Source: Flavobacterium aurantiibacter
GTDB taxonomy: Bacteria > Bacteroidota > Bacteroidia > Flavobacteriales > Flavobacteriaceae
Assembly (NCBI RefSeq): GCF_002251775.1
Contig: NZ_NOXX01000198.1
Location: forward strand, 1 to 49,805
Reading direction: 5' to 3'
Length of the DNA: 49,805 bases
In this document: positions 16,743-26,479 of the stretch, in pieces
Layout of the letters: each line of letters opens with the position of its first letter
Numbering within the stretch: position 1 is the first letter of the stretch
Translations under genes and position numbers: made by a program
The notes under the pieces: model-generated
The model's database searches: none
Seen by the model: only the letters and a program-made list of their open reading frames with translations
Told to the model about the DNA's origin: nothing

Positions 16743-18146
16743 ATGTCGTCTCACTACGAAGCACCCATCAGAAAACCTTTAGTAATTGGTGATAAATCTT
16801 ATCACGACGTGACTGTTGATGTTGCTGCGCCTGTTGAAGGTAAAGCTAACAAACAATGGTGGACTGTCTTTCTTATTGCACTCACTGCTTTTCTGTGGGG
16901 AGTTGGTTGTATAACTTATACCATTTCTACAGGTATTGGAACCTGGGGATTGAACAAAACAATTGGTTGGGCTTGGGATATCACCAACTTCGTTTGGTGG
17001 GTTGGTATTGGTCATGCAGGAACACTTATCTCGGCCGTACTTCTCTTGTTCCGTCAGAAATGGAGAATGGCAATCAACCGATCTGCGGAAGCGATGACCA
17101 TATTTTCGGTTGTGCAAGCAGGTTTGTTTCCAATCATCCACATGGGTCGTCCATGGTTGGCATATTGGGTACTTCCAATTCCAAACCAATTTGGTTCGTT
17201 ATGGGTTAACTTTAATTCGCCGCTTCTTTGGGACGTATTCGCGATTTCAACATATCTCTCTGTTTCATTAGTTTTCTGGTGGACAGGTTTACTTCCTGAC
17301 TTTGCTATGATTCGCGACCGCGCTGTAACGCCATTCAATAAAAGAATCTACTCAATACTGTCATTTGGTTGGTCAGGTAGAGCTAAAGATTGGCAACGTT
17401 TTGAAGAGGTATCTTTGGTACTTGCAGGTTTAGCTACTCCACTGGTACTTTCCGTACACACAATCGTATCATTCGACTTTGCTACCTCGGTAATTCCAGG
17501 ATGGCATACTACGATTTTCCCACCGTATTTCGTGGCTGGTGCAGTATTCTCCGGTTTTGCGATGGTTAATACGCTTCTTATAATCATGAGAAAAGTATCT
17601 AACCTCGAGGCATACATTACTATTCAACATATTGAATTGATGAACATCATCATCATGATTACTGGTTCGATTGTAGGTGTTGCTTACATAACTGAGTTAT
17701 TTATCGCATGGTATTCAGGTGTAGAATTTGAACAATATGCCTTCTTGAACCGTGCAACTGGACCTTACTGGTGGGCATATTGGTCGATGATGACTTGTAA
17801 TGTGTTTTCACCGCAGTTCATGTGGTTTAAGAAATTAAGAACGAGCATCATGTTCTCATTCGTTATTTCGATTGTAGTAAACATCGGTATGTGGTTCGAG
17901 CGTTTCGTAATTATCGTTACTTCGCTACACAGAGATTATTTGCCTTCAGCTTGGACAATGTTCTCTCCGACTTTCGTTGATATTGGAATATTTATAGGTA
18001 CAATAGGATTTTTCTTCGTGTTGTTTTTATTGTATGCTCGCGCTTTCCCTGTTATCGCTCAGGCAGAAGTTAAGACAATTTTGAAGTCATCTGGAGAATA
18101 TTACAAAAAGAGAAGAGAAGCTAATAAAGACGTACACCATGACTAA
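16743..18146 (+). CDS. actC: alternative complex III subunit ActC (NrfD-like quinol-binding membrane protein)
   Basis: ActC is a 467-residue NrfD/PsrC-type integral membrane subunit and the likely site of menaquinol oxidation. About ten hydrophobic helices are seen, beginning at WWTVFLIALTAFLWGVGC. NrfD-family landmarks include FVWWVGIGHAGTLISA and PIIHMGRPWLAYW. It carries no haem motif. The last eight bases overlap actD, implying coupled translation. The paralogue ActF is encoded two genes downstream; in known structures the two form a pseudo-symmetric pair in the membrane. Confidence 0.94.
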   Translation: MSSHYEAPIRKPLVIGDKSYHDVTVDVAAPVEGKANKQWWTVFLIALTAFLWGVGCITYTISTGIGTWGLNKTIGWAWDITNFVWWVGIGHAGTLISAVLLLFRQKWRMAINRSAEAMTIFSVVQAGLFPIIHMGRPWLAYWVLPIPNQFGSLWVNFNSPLLWDVFAISTYLSVSLVFWWTGLLPDFAMIRDRAVTPFNKRIYSILSFGWSGRAKDWQRFEEVSLVLAGLATPLVLSVHTIVSFDFATSVIPGWHTTIFPPYFVAGAVFSGFAMVNTLLIIMRKVSNLEAYITIQHIELMNIIIMITGSIVGVAYITELFIAWYSGVEFEQYAFLNRATGPYWWAYWSMMTCNVFSPQFMWFKKLRTSIMFSFVISIVVNIGMWFERFVIIVTSLHRDYLPSAWTMFSPTFVDIGIFIGTIGFFFVLFLLYARAFPVIAQAEVKTILKSSGEYYKKRREANKDVHHD

Positions 18147-18663
18147 TAAAGTTATCCACGCCATTTATAACGACGACGATGTCTTAATGGATGCAGTAAA
18201 AGCAACCCGTGCGGCGCATCATCATATAGAAGAAGTTTACACACCTTTCCCTGTTCACGGACTAGACAAAGCGATGGGATTGGCTCCAACTCGACTAGCA
18301 ATCTGTGCTTTTCTTTACGGAGTTTGTGGGATCAGTTTCGCAACTTGGATGATGAACAACATCATGATTGTTGACTGGCCGCAAGATATAGGTGGTAAAC
18401 CAAGTTTTAGTTATATCGAGAATATGCCGGCTTTTGTGCCTGTTATGTTTGAGATGACCGTATTTTTCGCTGCACACTTAATGGTAATAACATTTTACAT
18501 GAGAAGTAAATTGTGGCCTTTTAAGGAAGCTGAAAATCCAGATGTTAGAACAACCGATGATCATTTCCTTATGGAAGTTGAATTAAAAGGTTCAGAAGAA
18601 GAAGCCGTGAGTTTCTTTAAATCTACTGGAGCTGTCGAAGTTAAAGTTATAGAAAAGCACTAA
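18139..18663 (+). CDS. actD: alternative complex III subunit ActD
   Basis: A 174-residue protein of the DUF3341 family, known as ActD. The N-terminal part is soluble (ATRAAHHHIEEVYTPFPVHGLDKAMG), and two hydrophobic helices follow (about residues 53-73 and 98-118) before a soluble C-terminal tail ending in a 'FFKSTGAVEVKVIE' ACT-like strand pattern. It has no cofactor motif and is a structural subunit in solved complexes. It overlaps actC by eight bases and precedes actE by seven. Confidence 0.92.
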   Translation: MTNKVIHAIYNDDDVLMDAVKATRAAHHHIEEVYTPFPVHGLDKAMGLAPTRLAICAFLYGVCGISFATWMMNNIMIVDWPQDIGGKPSFSYIENMPAFVPVMFEMTVFFAAHLMVITFYMRSKLWPFKEAENPDVRTTDDHFLMEVELKGSEEEAVSFFKSTGAVEVKVIEKH

Positions 18664-18670
18664 TTCAGCC

Positions 18671-19216
18671 ATGAAACATATATTAAAGATTAGTTCCATT
18701 TTTGCTTTGGTTGTTTTGTTGACCTCTTGTCATGATAAGAAGAGTCCGAACTACCAGTACTTTCCTAACATGTACGAGTCTGTTGGCTACGAAACTTATT
18801 CTGAGTCTAGTGCTTTTAAAAATGGTCAAGAAGCGCAGCTTCCACCAAACGGTACCTTGAAAAGAGGGGCAGAAATTTACGATTTGCCAAATACGACTGC
18901 AGGCTACGATGCATCAAAATTAGTTGTGACTTCACCTCTAGACTCTACGCAGGTGGATATGAAAAAAGCTGAGGAACTTTACAACGTGTATTGTGCCATT
19001 TGTCACGGCGAAAAAGGAAACGGACAAGGAAACCTTGTGAAAAGGGAAAAGCTTTTGGGTATTCCGAGCTATAAAGATAGAGTTATCACTGTGGGTAGTG
19101 TGTTCCATGTTCAAACTTTTGGTTTGAATTCAATGGGATCTTACGCGAACCAACTAGATGCCAAAGAGCGTTGGATGGTAGCTGCCTATGTTATGAAATT
19201 AAAAAGCGAACTGTAA
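18671..19216 (+). CDS. actE: alternative complex III subunit ActE (monohaem cytochrome c lipoprotein)
   Basis: A 181-residue cytochrome c lipoprotein. The signal ends in LLTSC with acylated Cys20. A single haem site CAICH occupies residues 108-112, and Met155 in NSMGSYA is the probable sixth iron ligand. ActE sits on the periplasmic side near ActA and may hand electrons to the oxidase or to a soluble cytochrome. It lies 7 bases after actD and 26 before actF. Confidence 0.93.
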   Translation: MKHILKISSIFALVVLLTSCHDKKSPNYQYFPNMYESVGYETYSESSAFKNGQEAQLPPNGTLKRGAEIYDLPNTTAGYDASKLVVTSPLDSTQVDMKKAEELYNVYCAICHGEKGNGQGNLVKREKLLGIPSYKDRVITVGSVFHVQTFGLNSMGSYANQLDAKERWMVAAYVMKLKSEL

Positions 19217-19242
19217 TATCTTAATTTACTGAACTACGGATT

Positions 19243-20808
19243 ATGTACACTATATCACGCAATCTTAGAATAACAGCAATTCTCCTGATTATACTCGGAG
19301 GAATAGGTATTGCAGTGGGCTTTATGCAAGCTCCAAAGACTATTGAACAGGCTCAAGAAATTATTGCAAAAAATAGCGAGCATGGTGGTCATGGTGAAGC
19401 TCATGGTTCCGCGCATACTGCAGGACATGGGGATGCTCATGCTGCTTCAAAAGTGGAAGCTCACAAAGACGCCGCTCAAACTGAGGAAGCTAAACATGAG
19501 GGTGTTGCACACGAAAATGTGGCACACAAAAACGATACTATTAAGAAAGCCGTCGATACTGCAGTAGTTGCTGCAGCGGACGTGAAGTCTTCTGAAAGCG
19601 TTGTAGCAAAAGATACCGCGGTAGCTCCTGTGGCTCCAGTAGTCCATGAAGAAGCAGCTAAAAAAGACGTTCATGCCGCACATGACGATCATGCAGCACA
19701 CCAAGCGCACCTAGAACACCAGTTCCACCAATTGCAAAACAAGCCTTGGGCAGCGTTGTATGTTGCGTGTATCTTTGTGATGTTAATTTCGTTAGGGGTT
19801 CTAGTATTCTACGCAATTCAGCAAGTAGCTCAGGCTGGATGGTCTCCGGTTTTGTTTAGAGTAATGCAAGGAATCACTGCATATTTACCAGTTGGTTCTA
19901 TTATTTTCTTTGTCATATTGGTGTTATCAGTAATGCATTTTAACCATCTGTTCGTATGGATGGATGAAGAGGTAGTGAAGAATGATAAACTGATCCAAGG
20001 AAAGTCTGGATATTTGAATCCAACATTTTGGTTGATTCGTGCGGCTATTTTCTTAATCGGTTGGAATCTTTATCGTTATCTGTCAAGAAAGAACTGTTTA
20101 GCACAAGATGCTGCCTCTGACGATAGTTTCTATAAAAAGAATTTCAAACTATCAGCCGGTTTCTTAGTGTTCTTTATCGTAAGTGAGTCGATTATGGCTT
20201 GGGATTGGATTATGTCATTCGATCCACACTGGTTCAGTACACTATTTGGTTGGTATGTCTTCGCAAGTTTCTTCGTGAGTGGAATTACTACAATTGCGCT
20301 GGTAACACTTTACCTACAATCAGTTGGAGAGTTGAAATTTGTCAATAGCAGCCATGTTCACGATTTAGCCAAGTTCATGTTTGGTATCAGCGTTTTTTGG
20401 ACATACTTATGGTTCTCGCAATTCATGTTGATTTGGTATGCAAACATTCCAGAAGAAGTTACCTACTTCGTTCAGCGAATTGAAGATTACAACCTTCCAT
20501 TTTTCGGAATGCTCGTGATGAATTTCCTTTTCCCATTGTTGATTCTTATCAATACTGATTTCAAACGTATTAAGTGGGTTATCGTAATGGCAGGTATTGT
20601 AATCTTATTAGGACACTACGTTGACTTCTTTAACATGATCATGCCGTCGGCTGTGGGCGACCAGTGGTTCATCGGAATTCCAGAAATAGGAGCACTAATG
20701 TTCTTTGTAGGTTTGTTCCTTTTGGTGGTATTTACAGCGCTTGGAAAGGCAGATTTACTTGTGAAGCGCAATCCATTTATTGAAGAAAGTAAGCATTTTC
20801 ATTATTAA
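19243..20808 (+). CDS. actF: alternative complex III subunit ActF (NrfD-like) with a His-rich insert
   Basis: ActF is the second NrfD-type membrane subunit, 521 residues. A first hydrophobic helix spans about residues 8-28; the other helices start near residue 168 (WAALYVACIFVMLISLGVLV). Between them lies a low-complexity segment (about 45-165) rich in Ala, Glu, Lys and His, with 18 histidines between residues 47 and 162, including HGGHGEAHGSAH and HAAHDDHAAHQAH. The core membrane part looks complete (for example FDPHWFSTLFGWYVFASFFVSG). The insert is much less conserved in style than the core; it may bind metal or buffer protons, but that is a guess. Confidence 0.92.
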   Translation: MYTISRNLRITAILLIILGGIGIAVGFMQAPKTIEQAQEIIAKNSEHGGHGEAHGSAHTAGHGDAHAASKVEAHKDAAQTEEAKHEGVAHENVAHKNDTIKKAVDTAVVAAADVKSSESVVAKDTAVAPVAPVVHEEAAKKDVHAAHDDHAAHQAHLEHQFHQLQNKPWAALYVACIFVMLISLGVLVFYAIQQVAQAGWSPVLFRVMQGITAYLPVGSIIFFVILVLSVMHFNHLFVWMDEEVVKNDKLIQGKSGYLNPTFWLIRAAIFLIGWNLYRYLSRKNCLAQDAASDDSFYKKNFKLSAGFLVFFIVSESIMAWDWIMSFDPHWFSTLFGWYVFASFFVSGITTIALVTLYLQSVGELKFVNSSHVHDLAKFMFGISVFWTYLWFSQFMLIWYANIPEEVTYFVQRIEDYNLPFFGMLVMNFLFPLLILINTDFKRIKWVIVMAGIVILLGHYVDFFNMIMPSAVGDQWFIGIPEIGALMFFVGLFLLVVFTALGKADLLVKRNPFIEESKHFHY

Positions 20809-20826
20809 TTTTAAAGATTTAAACAG

Positions 20827-22002
20827 ATGCAAAGTTTGTTGGTAATTATTGTCGTAGCCTTGTTGGGGATTGCTGTTTGGCAACTGACAAAGATATTTCA
20901 ATTAACACAGGCCAGGAAAGGTGGTTACGACGATTCTCAAATCGCAAATGACAAAGACAACAATATCCAAGGTTACCTCATGTTTGGTTTCTTGGCGTTC
21001 ATCTATATCTTTACAATTTACGGTTTATTAAAATGGGGTCACTTAGTACTTTCTAACCCAGCTTCAGAGCACGGTAAAGACATCGACCAGTTGATGAACA
21101 TAACTTGGGTGGTTATCTTTATCGTACAAGCAGTGACTCAAGTGTTACTTCACTATTTTGCTTTCAAGTACAGAGGCAAAAAAGGCAATGTAGCTCTTTA
21201 TTTTGCAGATAACGATCGCTTAGAATTCATCTGGTCTGTTATTCCTGCGATTGTTTTGGCTGGTCTTATTTTATACGGACTTTACGCTTGGAACAACATC
21301 ATGTTCGTTGATGAAGAAGACGACGTTATGATTGTTGAAGTATATGCAAAGCAATTCGGTTGGGAAGTTCGTTATGCTGGAAATGATAACGAGCTTGGAA
21401 AAGCAAACGTTCGTTACATCGAAGGCGTAAACAGTATGGGTGTTGATATGTCTGATCCAAATGCTCAAGATGACAAAACCGTAACGGGTGAATTCCATAT
21501 TCCAAAAGGAAAGAAAATTTTGTTCAAGTTTAGAAGTCAGGATGTATTGCATTCAGCATATATGCCACACTTTAGAGCACAGATGAACTGTGTTCCAGGT
21601 ATGGTGACGCAGTTTGCCTTTACGCCAACGCTAACCACGGACGAAATGCGCAACGATCCAAAAATGATTGAGAAAGTTGCTAACATCAATAAAATCCGAA
21701 TCCAAAAAAGTAATGAATTAAAGGCTGAGGGTAAAGCGCCTCTTGATCCTTATATCTTTGATTACTTGCTTTTGTGTAACAAGATTTGTGGTGCTTCGCA
21801 TTATAACATGCAAATTAAACTTGTTGTAGACACGCCGGCCGACTTCAAACAGTGGCTTGATGCTAAGCCTACTTTAGCGCAAGCTGTGAAAGAAGCAAAA
21901 GCTGCTGAGGAAGCTCCTGCTGAAGGTGCTGCCCCCGCAACAGAACCAGCTGCGGCTCCAGCCGATGCTCCAAAAACAATGGCTCAAGTTTTAAGAAAAT
22001 AA
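20827..22002 (+). CDS. coxB: cytochrome c oxidase subunit II
   Basis: This 391-residue subunit carries the binuclear CuA centre that accepts electrons for subunit I. The CuA ligands are His242 (VLHSAYMP) and Cys317, Cys321, His325 and Met328 in CNKICGASHYNM. The Glu that sits between the two Cys in mitochondrial subunit II is Lys319 here; I believe a non-acidic residue is usual in Bacteroidota. Three or four hydrophobic segments lie in the first 160 residues, more than the usual two. The C-terminal tail (about 357-391) is an Ala/Pro/Glu-rich extension. It follows actF by 18 bases and precedes coxA by 17, so complex III and oxidase genes form one operon. Confidence 0.95.
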   Translation: MQSLLVIIVVALLGIAVWQLTKIFQLTQARKGGYDDSQIANDKDNNIQGYLMFGFLAFIYIFTIYGLLKWGHLVLSNPASEHGKDIDQLMNITWVVIFIVQAVTQVLLHYFAFKYRGKKGNVALYFADNDRLEFIWSVIPAIVLAGLILYGLYAWNNIMFVDEEDDVMIVEVYAKQFGWEVRYAGNDNELGKANVRYIEGVNSMGVDMSDPNAQDDKTVTGEFHIPKGKKILFKFRSQDVLHSAYMPHFRAQMNCVPGMVTQFAFTPTLTTDEMRNDPKMIEKVANINKIRIQKSNELKAEGKAPLDPYIFDYLLLCNKICGASHYNMQIKLVVDTPADFKQWLDAKPTLAQAVKEAKAAEEAPAEGAAPATEPAAAPADAPKTMAQVLRK

Positions 22003-22019
22003 TTTAAAAGTATAATATT

Positions 22020-23825
22020 ATGTCAGCAGCGCACGCACACGACCACGCATTGGATCACGCTCACGACCATGAGCACCACCACAAGGATACTTTTATTACA
22101 AAATACATTTTTAGTATTGACCACAAAATGATCGCCAAACAGTACCTGATTACTGGTATCATTATGGGTGTAATAGGTATTGGAATGTCTTTATTGTTCA
22201 GAATGCAGTTAGCATGGCCTGAGCAATCTTTTAAAGTTTTTAGTTTCTTTTTAGGTGATGATTTCGCACCAAACGGTGTTATGCGAAATGACATCTATCT
22301 GGCTTTAGTTACCATTCACGGTACTATTATGGTATTCTTTGTTCTTACCGCTGGTTTAAGTGGTACGTTTAGTAACTTACTTATTCCACTGCAATGTGGA
22401 GCACGAGATATGGCGTCCGGTTTTATGAATATGATTTCATACTGGTTATTCTTCTTATCGAGTGTAATCATGGTATCGAGCTTATTTGTTGAATCAGGGC
22501 CAGCTTCTGCCGGTTGGACAATTTACCCACCGCTTTCTGCAGTACCACAAGCAATTCCTGGTTCAGGAACTGGTATGACATTATGGTTAGTTTCGATGGC
22601 AATTTTCATCGCTTCTTCCTTGATGGGTTCATTGAACTACGTCGTAACAGTAATCAACCTTAGAACTAAAGGTATGTCGATGACACGCTTGCCGCTTACC
22701 ATATGGGCATTCTTTATCACAGCTGTGATCGGTATTATTTCGTTCCCTGTTCTTTTATCTGCTGCTTTATTGTTGATTATGGACAGAAGTTTCGGAACAT
22801 CATTCTTCCTATCTGATATTTACATCGCTGGAGAAGTACTTCACTACCAAGGCGGTTCACCAGTATTGTTCGAGCACCTTTTCTGGTTCCTCGGACACCC
22901 AGAGGTATATATTGTATTGTTGCCAGCTTTAGGTATCACTTCTGAAATTATTGCAACAAATTCACGTAAACCAATTTTTGGTTACCGTGCTATGATTGCT
23001 TCGATTTTAGCAATCGCATTCCTATCAACAATCGTTTGGGGTCACCACATGTTTATTTCAGGTATGAATCCATTCTTGGGATCTGTATTTACGTTTACGA
23101 CTCTTTTGATTGCTATTCCTTCTGCAGTAAAAGCATTTAACTACATAACCACATTATGGAAAGGTAACTTACAGTTTAATCCAGCAATGTTATTCTCTAT
23201 TGGTCTTGTATCTACATTCATTACGGGTGGTCTTACAGGTATCATTCTTGGAGATAGTACGCTCGATATAAACGTTCACGATACGTATTTCGTTGTTGCG
23301 CACTTCCACTTGGTAATGGGTATTTCTGCACTTTACGGTCTCTTTGCGGGTGTGTATCACTGGTTCCCAAAGATGTACGGTCGTATGATGAACAAAAATT
23401 TAGGTTACATTCACTTCTGGGTAACTGCAGTGTGTGCTTACGGTGTTTTCTTCCCGATGCACTTTATAGGAATGGCTGGTTTACCACGTCGTTACTACAC
23501 AAACACAAACTTCCCATTATTCGACGACCTACAAAACGTAAACGTACTTATTACAGTCTTCGCTCTAGTTGGTGGAGCCTTCCAATTGGTGTTCTTGTAC
23601 AACTTCTTCCACTCCATGTTTTATGGTAAGAAAGCCGAGCAAAATCCATGGAGATCAAACACGCTTGAGTGGACTGCACCTGTCGAGCACATGCACGGAA
23701 ACTGGCCAGGTGAAATTCCTGAAGTACACAGATGGCCTTACGATTATAGTAAGCCTGGACACGACGACGATTTCGTACCGCAAAACGTTCCTATGAAACC
23801 AGGTGAACAAGTTCTGAATCACTAA
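22020..23825 (+). CDS. coxA: cytochrome c oxidase subunit I
   Basis: This 601-residue subunit is the catalytic haem-copper core, reducing oxygen to water and pumping protons. Metal ligands can be read directly: His100 and His430 (low-spin haem), His428 (high-spin haem; VAHFHLVMG), and His293, His342 and His343 for CuB. Tyr297 in GHPEVY is the cross-linked tyrosine. GHPEVYI places it with the A-type oxidases. The N-terminus has nine histidines in its first 21 residues. Subunit III and the haem A synthesis genes are not in this window. A strong terminator follows at once. Confidence 0.97.
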   Translation: MSAAHAHDHALDHAHDHEHHHKDTFITKYIFSIDHKMIAKQYLITGIIMGVIGIGMSLLFRMQLAWPEQSFKVFSFFLGDDFAPNGVMRNDIYLALVTIHGTIMVFFVLTAGLSGTFSNLLIPLQCGARDMASGFMNMISYWLFFLSSVIMVSSLFVESGPASAGWTIYPPLSAVPQAIPGSGTGMTLWLVSMAIFIASSLMGSLNYVVTVINLRTKGMSMTRLPLTIWAFFITAVIGIISFPVLLSAALLLIMDRSFGTSFFLSDIYIAGEVLHYQGGSPVLFEHLFWFLGHPEVYIVLLPALGITSEIIATNSRKPIFGYRAMIASILAIAFLSTIVWGHHMFISGMNPFLGSVFTFTTLLIAIPSAVKAFNYITTLWKGNLQFNPAMLFSIGLVSTFITGGLTGIILGDSTLDINVHDTYFVVAHFHLVMGISALYGLFAGVYHWFPKMYGRMMNKNLGYIHFWVTAVCAYGVFFPMHFIGMAGLPRRYYTNTNFPLFDDLQNVNVLITVFALVGGAFQLVFLYNFFHSMFYGKKAEQNPWRSNTLEWTAPVEHMHGNWPGEIPEVHRWPYDYSKPGHDDDFVPQNVPMKPGEQVLNH

Positions 23826-23828
23826 TAC

Positions 23829-23857
23829 AAAGGCCTTTCATTTGAAAGGCCTTTTTT
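23829..23857 (+). terminator. intrinsic terminator of the act-cox operon
   Basis: AAAGGCCTTTC (23829-23839), a four-base loop, then GAAAGGCCTTT (23844-23854): an 11-bp stem followed by more T residues to 23857. It lies directly after the coxA stop, so subunit III is not part of this transcript. Confidence 0.92.
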
Positions 23858-23881
23858 CTGTATATTTATTTCATTTTAGCT

Positions 23882-24118
23882 ATGGAACAAAAGAAATATA
23901 CCAACGGCGAAGTCACCATATTATGGCAACCGAAATTGTGCATACATGCGGCGTTTTGCGCTAAAGAACTACCAGCTGTATTCAAGCCTAAGGATAAACC
24001 TTGGATCCAACCCGAAAACGCAAGCACAGCCGATATTGTTAACCAAGTAAAACGGTGTCCTTCAGGAGCACTTTCTTATTACATGAATACCGACGAGTAT
24101 GCAAGTACTACAGAATAA
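23882..24118 (+). CDS. YjdI-type mono-cluster Fe-S protein
   Basis: A 78-residue protein resembling the divergent 4Fe-4S mono-cluster family (E. coli YjdI). The conserved parts are LWQPKLCIHAAFCAKELPAVF and VKRCPSGALSY, with cysteines at 20, 26 and 59; a fourth ligand is not obvious, so the cluster type is uncertain. It overlaps the following acetyltransferase gene by 20 bases, and this pairing matches the yjdI-yjdJ order in other bacteria. Function in the cell is unknown. Confidence 0.8.
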   Translation: MEQKKYTNGEVTILWQPKLCIHAAFCAKELPAVFKPKDKPWIQPENASTADIVNQVKRCPSGALSYYMNTDEYASTTE

Positions 24119-24383
24119 GGGAGCTTCGCGTTTCGAAACTTCGATCGATGGCGTAACGGCTTTCATCGAATATGTCGAAAAGCCGGGCGCAGTATTGCTA
24201 CTTACACATACCTGCGTTCCACGGCAAATTTCTGGTCGAGGTGTTGGTACAGAACTAGTCGTAGAAACTTTGAAACTCATTCGCCAGCTCGAATACAAAA
24301 TCGTTCCACTATGTCCATTTATAGTCGCGTATCTTAAGAAAACAGACGAGTTTCAAGATATCATAGCGCCAAAACTTCATTAA
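24099..24383 (+). CDS. YjdJ-like GNAT acetyltransferase
   Basis: A 94-residue short GNAT-family protein of the YjdJ type. After a short beta-hairpin (RFETSIDGVTAFIEYVEKPGAVLLLTHT) comes QISGRGVGTELVVETL, the acetyl-CoA-binding R-x-x-G-x-G/A motif, then VPLCPFIVAYLKK. The length is about two thirds of a full GNAT fold, as is normal for this subgroup. Its start lies inside the YjdI-like gene, so the two are translationally linked. The substrate is unknown. Confidence 0.82.
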   Translation: MQVLQNKGASRFETSIDGVTAFIEYVEKPGAVLLLTHTCVPRQISGRGVGTELVVETLKLIRQLEYKIVPLCPFIVAYLKKTDEFQDIIAPKLH

Positions 24384-24400
24384 TAGTTCGATTATAGTTT

Positions 24401-25423
24401 ATGAATCACAACTTAGACCCAACCGACAATCATTTCTCGCCCGAAGAACTCGACCTCGAGAAGAAACTGCGTCCGCTTAGTTTCGATGATTTCGCGGGTC
24501 AAGATCAAGTGCTCGAAAACCTGAAAGTATTCGTTAAAGCCGCGAATTTGCGCGGCGAAGCGCTCGATCATGCCCTCTTTCACGGTCCGCCCGGATTAGG
24601 GAAAACGACTTTGGCTAATATCCTAGCCAACGAACTTGGTGTGGGTATAAAAATCACTTCAGGTCCTGTACTTGATAAACCCGGCGATCTAGCAGGTTTA
24701 CTAACAAATCTCGAAGAACGCGACGTGCTTTTTATCGACGAAATCCATCGCTTAAGTCCAGTGGTTGAAGAATATTTGTATTCAGCCATGGAAGATTTCA
24801 AGATTGATATCATGATCGAATCGGGTCCTAATGCACGCTCCGTTCAAATCAATCTTAATCCGTTTACGCTTGTGGGTGCCACCACACGTTCGGGTTTACT
24901 TACCGCGCCTATGCGTGCCCGTTTCGGGATTCAAAGTCGATTGCAGTATTATAATAAAGAGTTGCTGAGTACGATCATCGAACGTAGCGCCGGTATTATA
25001 AAAACGCCTATTACCACGGATGCCGCTATCGAAATCGCCGGCCGAAGTCGCGGAACTCCACGTATCGCAAACGCACTTCTACGTCGTGTTCGCGATTTTG
25101 CTCAAATCAAAGGAAACGGCACCATCGATATCGAAATCGCACGCTACGCACTAAAAGCTTTGCATGTCGATGCGTTCGGTCTCGACGAAATGGACAATAA
25201 AATTCTATCGACCATCATCGACAAGTACAAAGGTGGTCCGGTCGGACTTTCAACGCTCGCTACAGCAGTTAGTGAAAGCGCCGAAACCATCGAAGAAGTA
25301 TATGAGCCGTTTCTCATTCAAGAAGGTTTTATCATGCGTACACCACGCGGTCGCGAAGTCACCGATAAAGCATTCCAGCATTTGGGAAAATCGCGTCCAA
25401 ACGCGCAAGGCAGCCTTTTTTAA
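24401..25423 (+). CDS. ruvB: Holliday junction branch migration helicase RuvB
   Basis: RuvB is the AAA+ motor that drives branch migration of Holliday junctions with RuvA. The 340-residue chain is complete: [11 protein letters not shown] at the start, Walker [10 protein letters not shown] (residues 62-70), Walker B FIDEIHRL (111-118), the sensor [10 protein letters not shown] and the arginine-finger region PMRARFG. A winged helix ends the protein ([13 protein letters not shown]). It follows the acetyltransferase gene by 17 bases and precedes queG by 21, so it is probably co-transcribed. ruvA and ruvC are not here. Confidence 0.97.
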   Translation: MNHNLDPTDNHFSPEELDLEKKLRPLSFDDFAGQDQVLENLKVFVKAANLRGEALDHALFHGPPGLGKTTLANILANELGVGIKITSGPVLDKPGDLAGLLTNLEERDVLFIDEIHRLSPVVEEYLYSAMEDFKIDIMIESGPNARSVQINLNPFTLVGATTRSGLLTAPMRARFGIQSRLQYYNKELLSTIIERSAGIIKTPITTDAAIEIAGRSRGTPRIANALLRRVRDFAQIKGNGTIDIEIARYALKALHVDAFGLDEMDNKILSTIIDKYKGGPVGLSTLATAVSESAETIEEVYEPFLIQEGFIMRTPRGREVTDKAFQHLGKSRPNAQGSLF

Positions 25424-25444
25424 TTTGTTTTAAAGTCGGTTTGC

Positions 25445-26353
25445 ATGGATTATAGCGCACTTATTAAAACAAAAGCCGCAGAGCTTGGATTTTTGTCCTG
25501 TGGTTTTTCACGTGCCGAATTCCTGGAAGCCGAAGCACCCCGCCTCGAATCGTGGCTCAAAAACAATTACCAAGGCGAAATGTCGTATATGAATAATCAT
25601 TTCGACCTGCGCCTCGATCCGCGTTTGCTCGTTGCTGGCGCGAAAACGGTGATTTCACTATTACTCAATTATTTTCCCGAGAAAACACAGGTTTCAGATT
25701 CGTTTAAGGTCTCTAAATACGCTTACGGAACCGATTATCATTTTGTGATAAAAGACAAGCTTAAAGAGCTGTTGCGTTTTATGCGCGCGGAAATCGGTGA
25801 TGTAAACGGACGCGCATTCGTCGATTCGGCGCCCGTGCTCGACAAAGCCTGGGCGGCAAAGTCGGGTTTGGGATGGATCGGCAAAAACAGTAATCTGATT
25901 ACCAAAAGCGTTGGTTCCTTCTATTTTATCGCGGAACTGATTGTAGATCTCGAGCTTCCACCCGATACGCCTGTAACCGATCATTGCGGAAGCTGTACCG
26001 CCTGTTTAGATGCGTGTCCGACCCAAGCAATCGTTGCGCCTTATGTGGTCGACGGCAGCAAATGTATTTCTTATTTTACTATCGAATTAAAGGCGCACTT
26101 GCCCATTTCGGAGGAAGTTAACCTAGATCAGTGGGCTTTTGGTTGCGATGTTTGTCAAGACGTTTGTCCGTGGAACAAGTTCAGTAAACCTCACAACGAA
26201 CCACTTTTTACGCCTAACGCCAAGCTACTCGAAATGTCGAAGAAGGAATGGCTCGAACTAACCGAAGAAACCTTTAATGAGATTTTCCGTAAATCGCCAC
26301 TCGAACGCCCCGGTTATGCAGGTTTGAAACGAAATCTAGAAAAGTTAATCTGA
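25445..26353 (+). CDS. queG: epoxyqueuosine reductase
   Basis: QueG carries out the last step of queuosine synthesis in tRNA, reducing epoxyqueuosine with cobalamin and two 4Fe-4S clusters. The 302-residue chain shows the catalytic region [18 protein letters not shown] (about residues 127-144), cluster motif [12 protein letters not shown] (Cys181, 184, 187, 191) and the second cluster [10 protein letters not shown] (Cys234, 237, 241, with Cys207). The C-terminal HEAT-like repeat of longer forms is absent, as in many bacteria. ruvB-queG neighbours are common in Bacteroidota. No terminator is obvious after it. Confidence 0.96.
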   Translation: MDYSALIKTKAAELGFLSCGFSRAEFLEAEAPRLESWLKNNYQGEMSYMNNHFDLRLDPRLLVAGAKTVISLLLNYFPEKTQVSDSFKVSKYAYGTDYHFVIKDKLKELLRFMRAEIGDVNGRAFVDSAPVLDKAWAAKSGLGWIGKNSNLITKSVGSFYFIAELIVDLELPPDTPVTDHCGSCTACLDACPTQAIVAPYVVDGSKCISYFTIELKAHLPISEEVNLDQWAFGCDVCQDVCPWNKFSKPHNEPLFTPNAKLLEMSKKEWLELTEETFNEIFRKSPLERPGYAGLKRNLEKLI

Positions 26354-26479
26354 TTTTTTTTATTTGGGTGTGCCGGCGCCTAACGTAGCAAACCAACTAA
26401 CTACACATACGAGCTGCTCCAACTAATGTAACGTCGCTGCTCTAATCAAACCAATTTAGCCTTTCCTTGGCGCCGTCGC

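Noticed and set aside
19310..19567. Open frame within the His-rich part of actF
   Set aside because: It is an out-of-frame reading of low-complexity codons.
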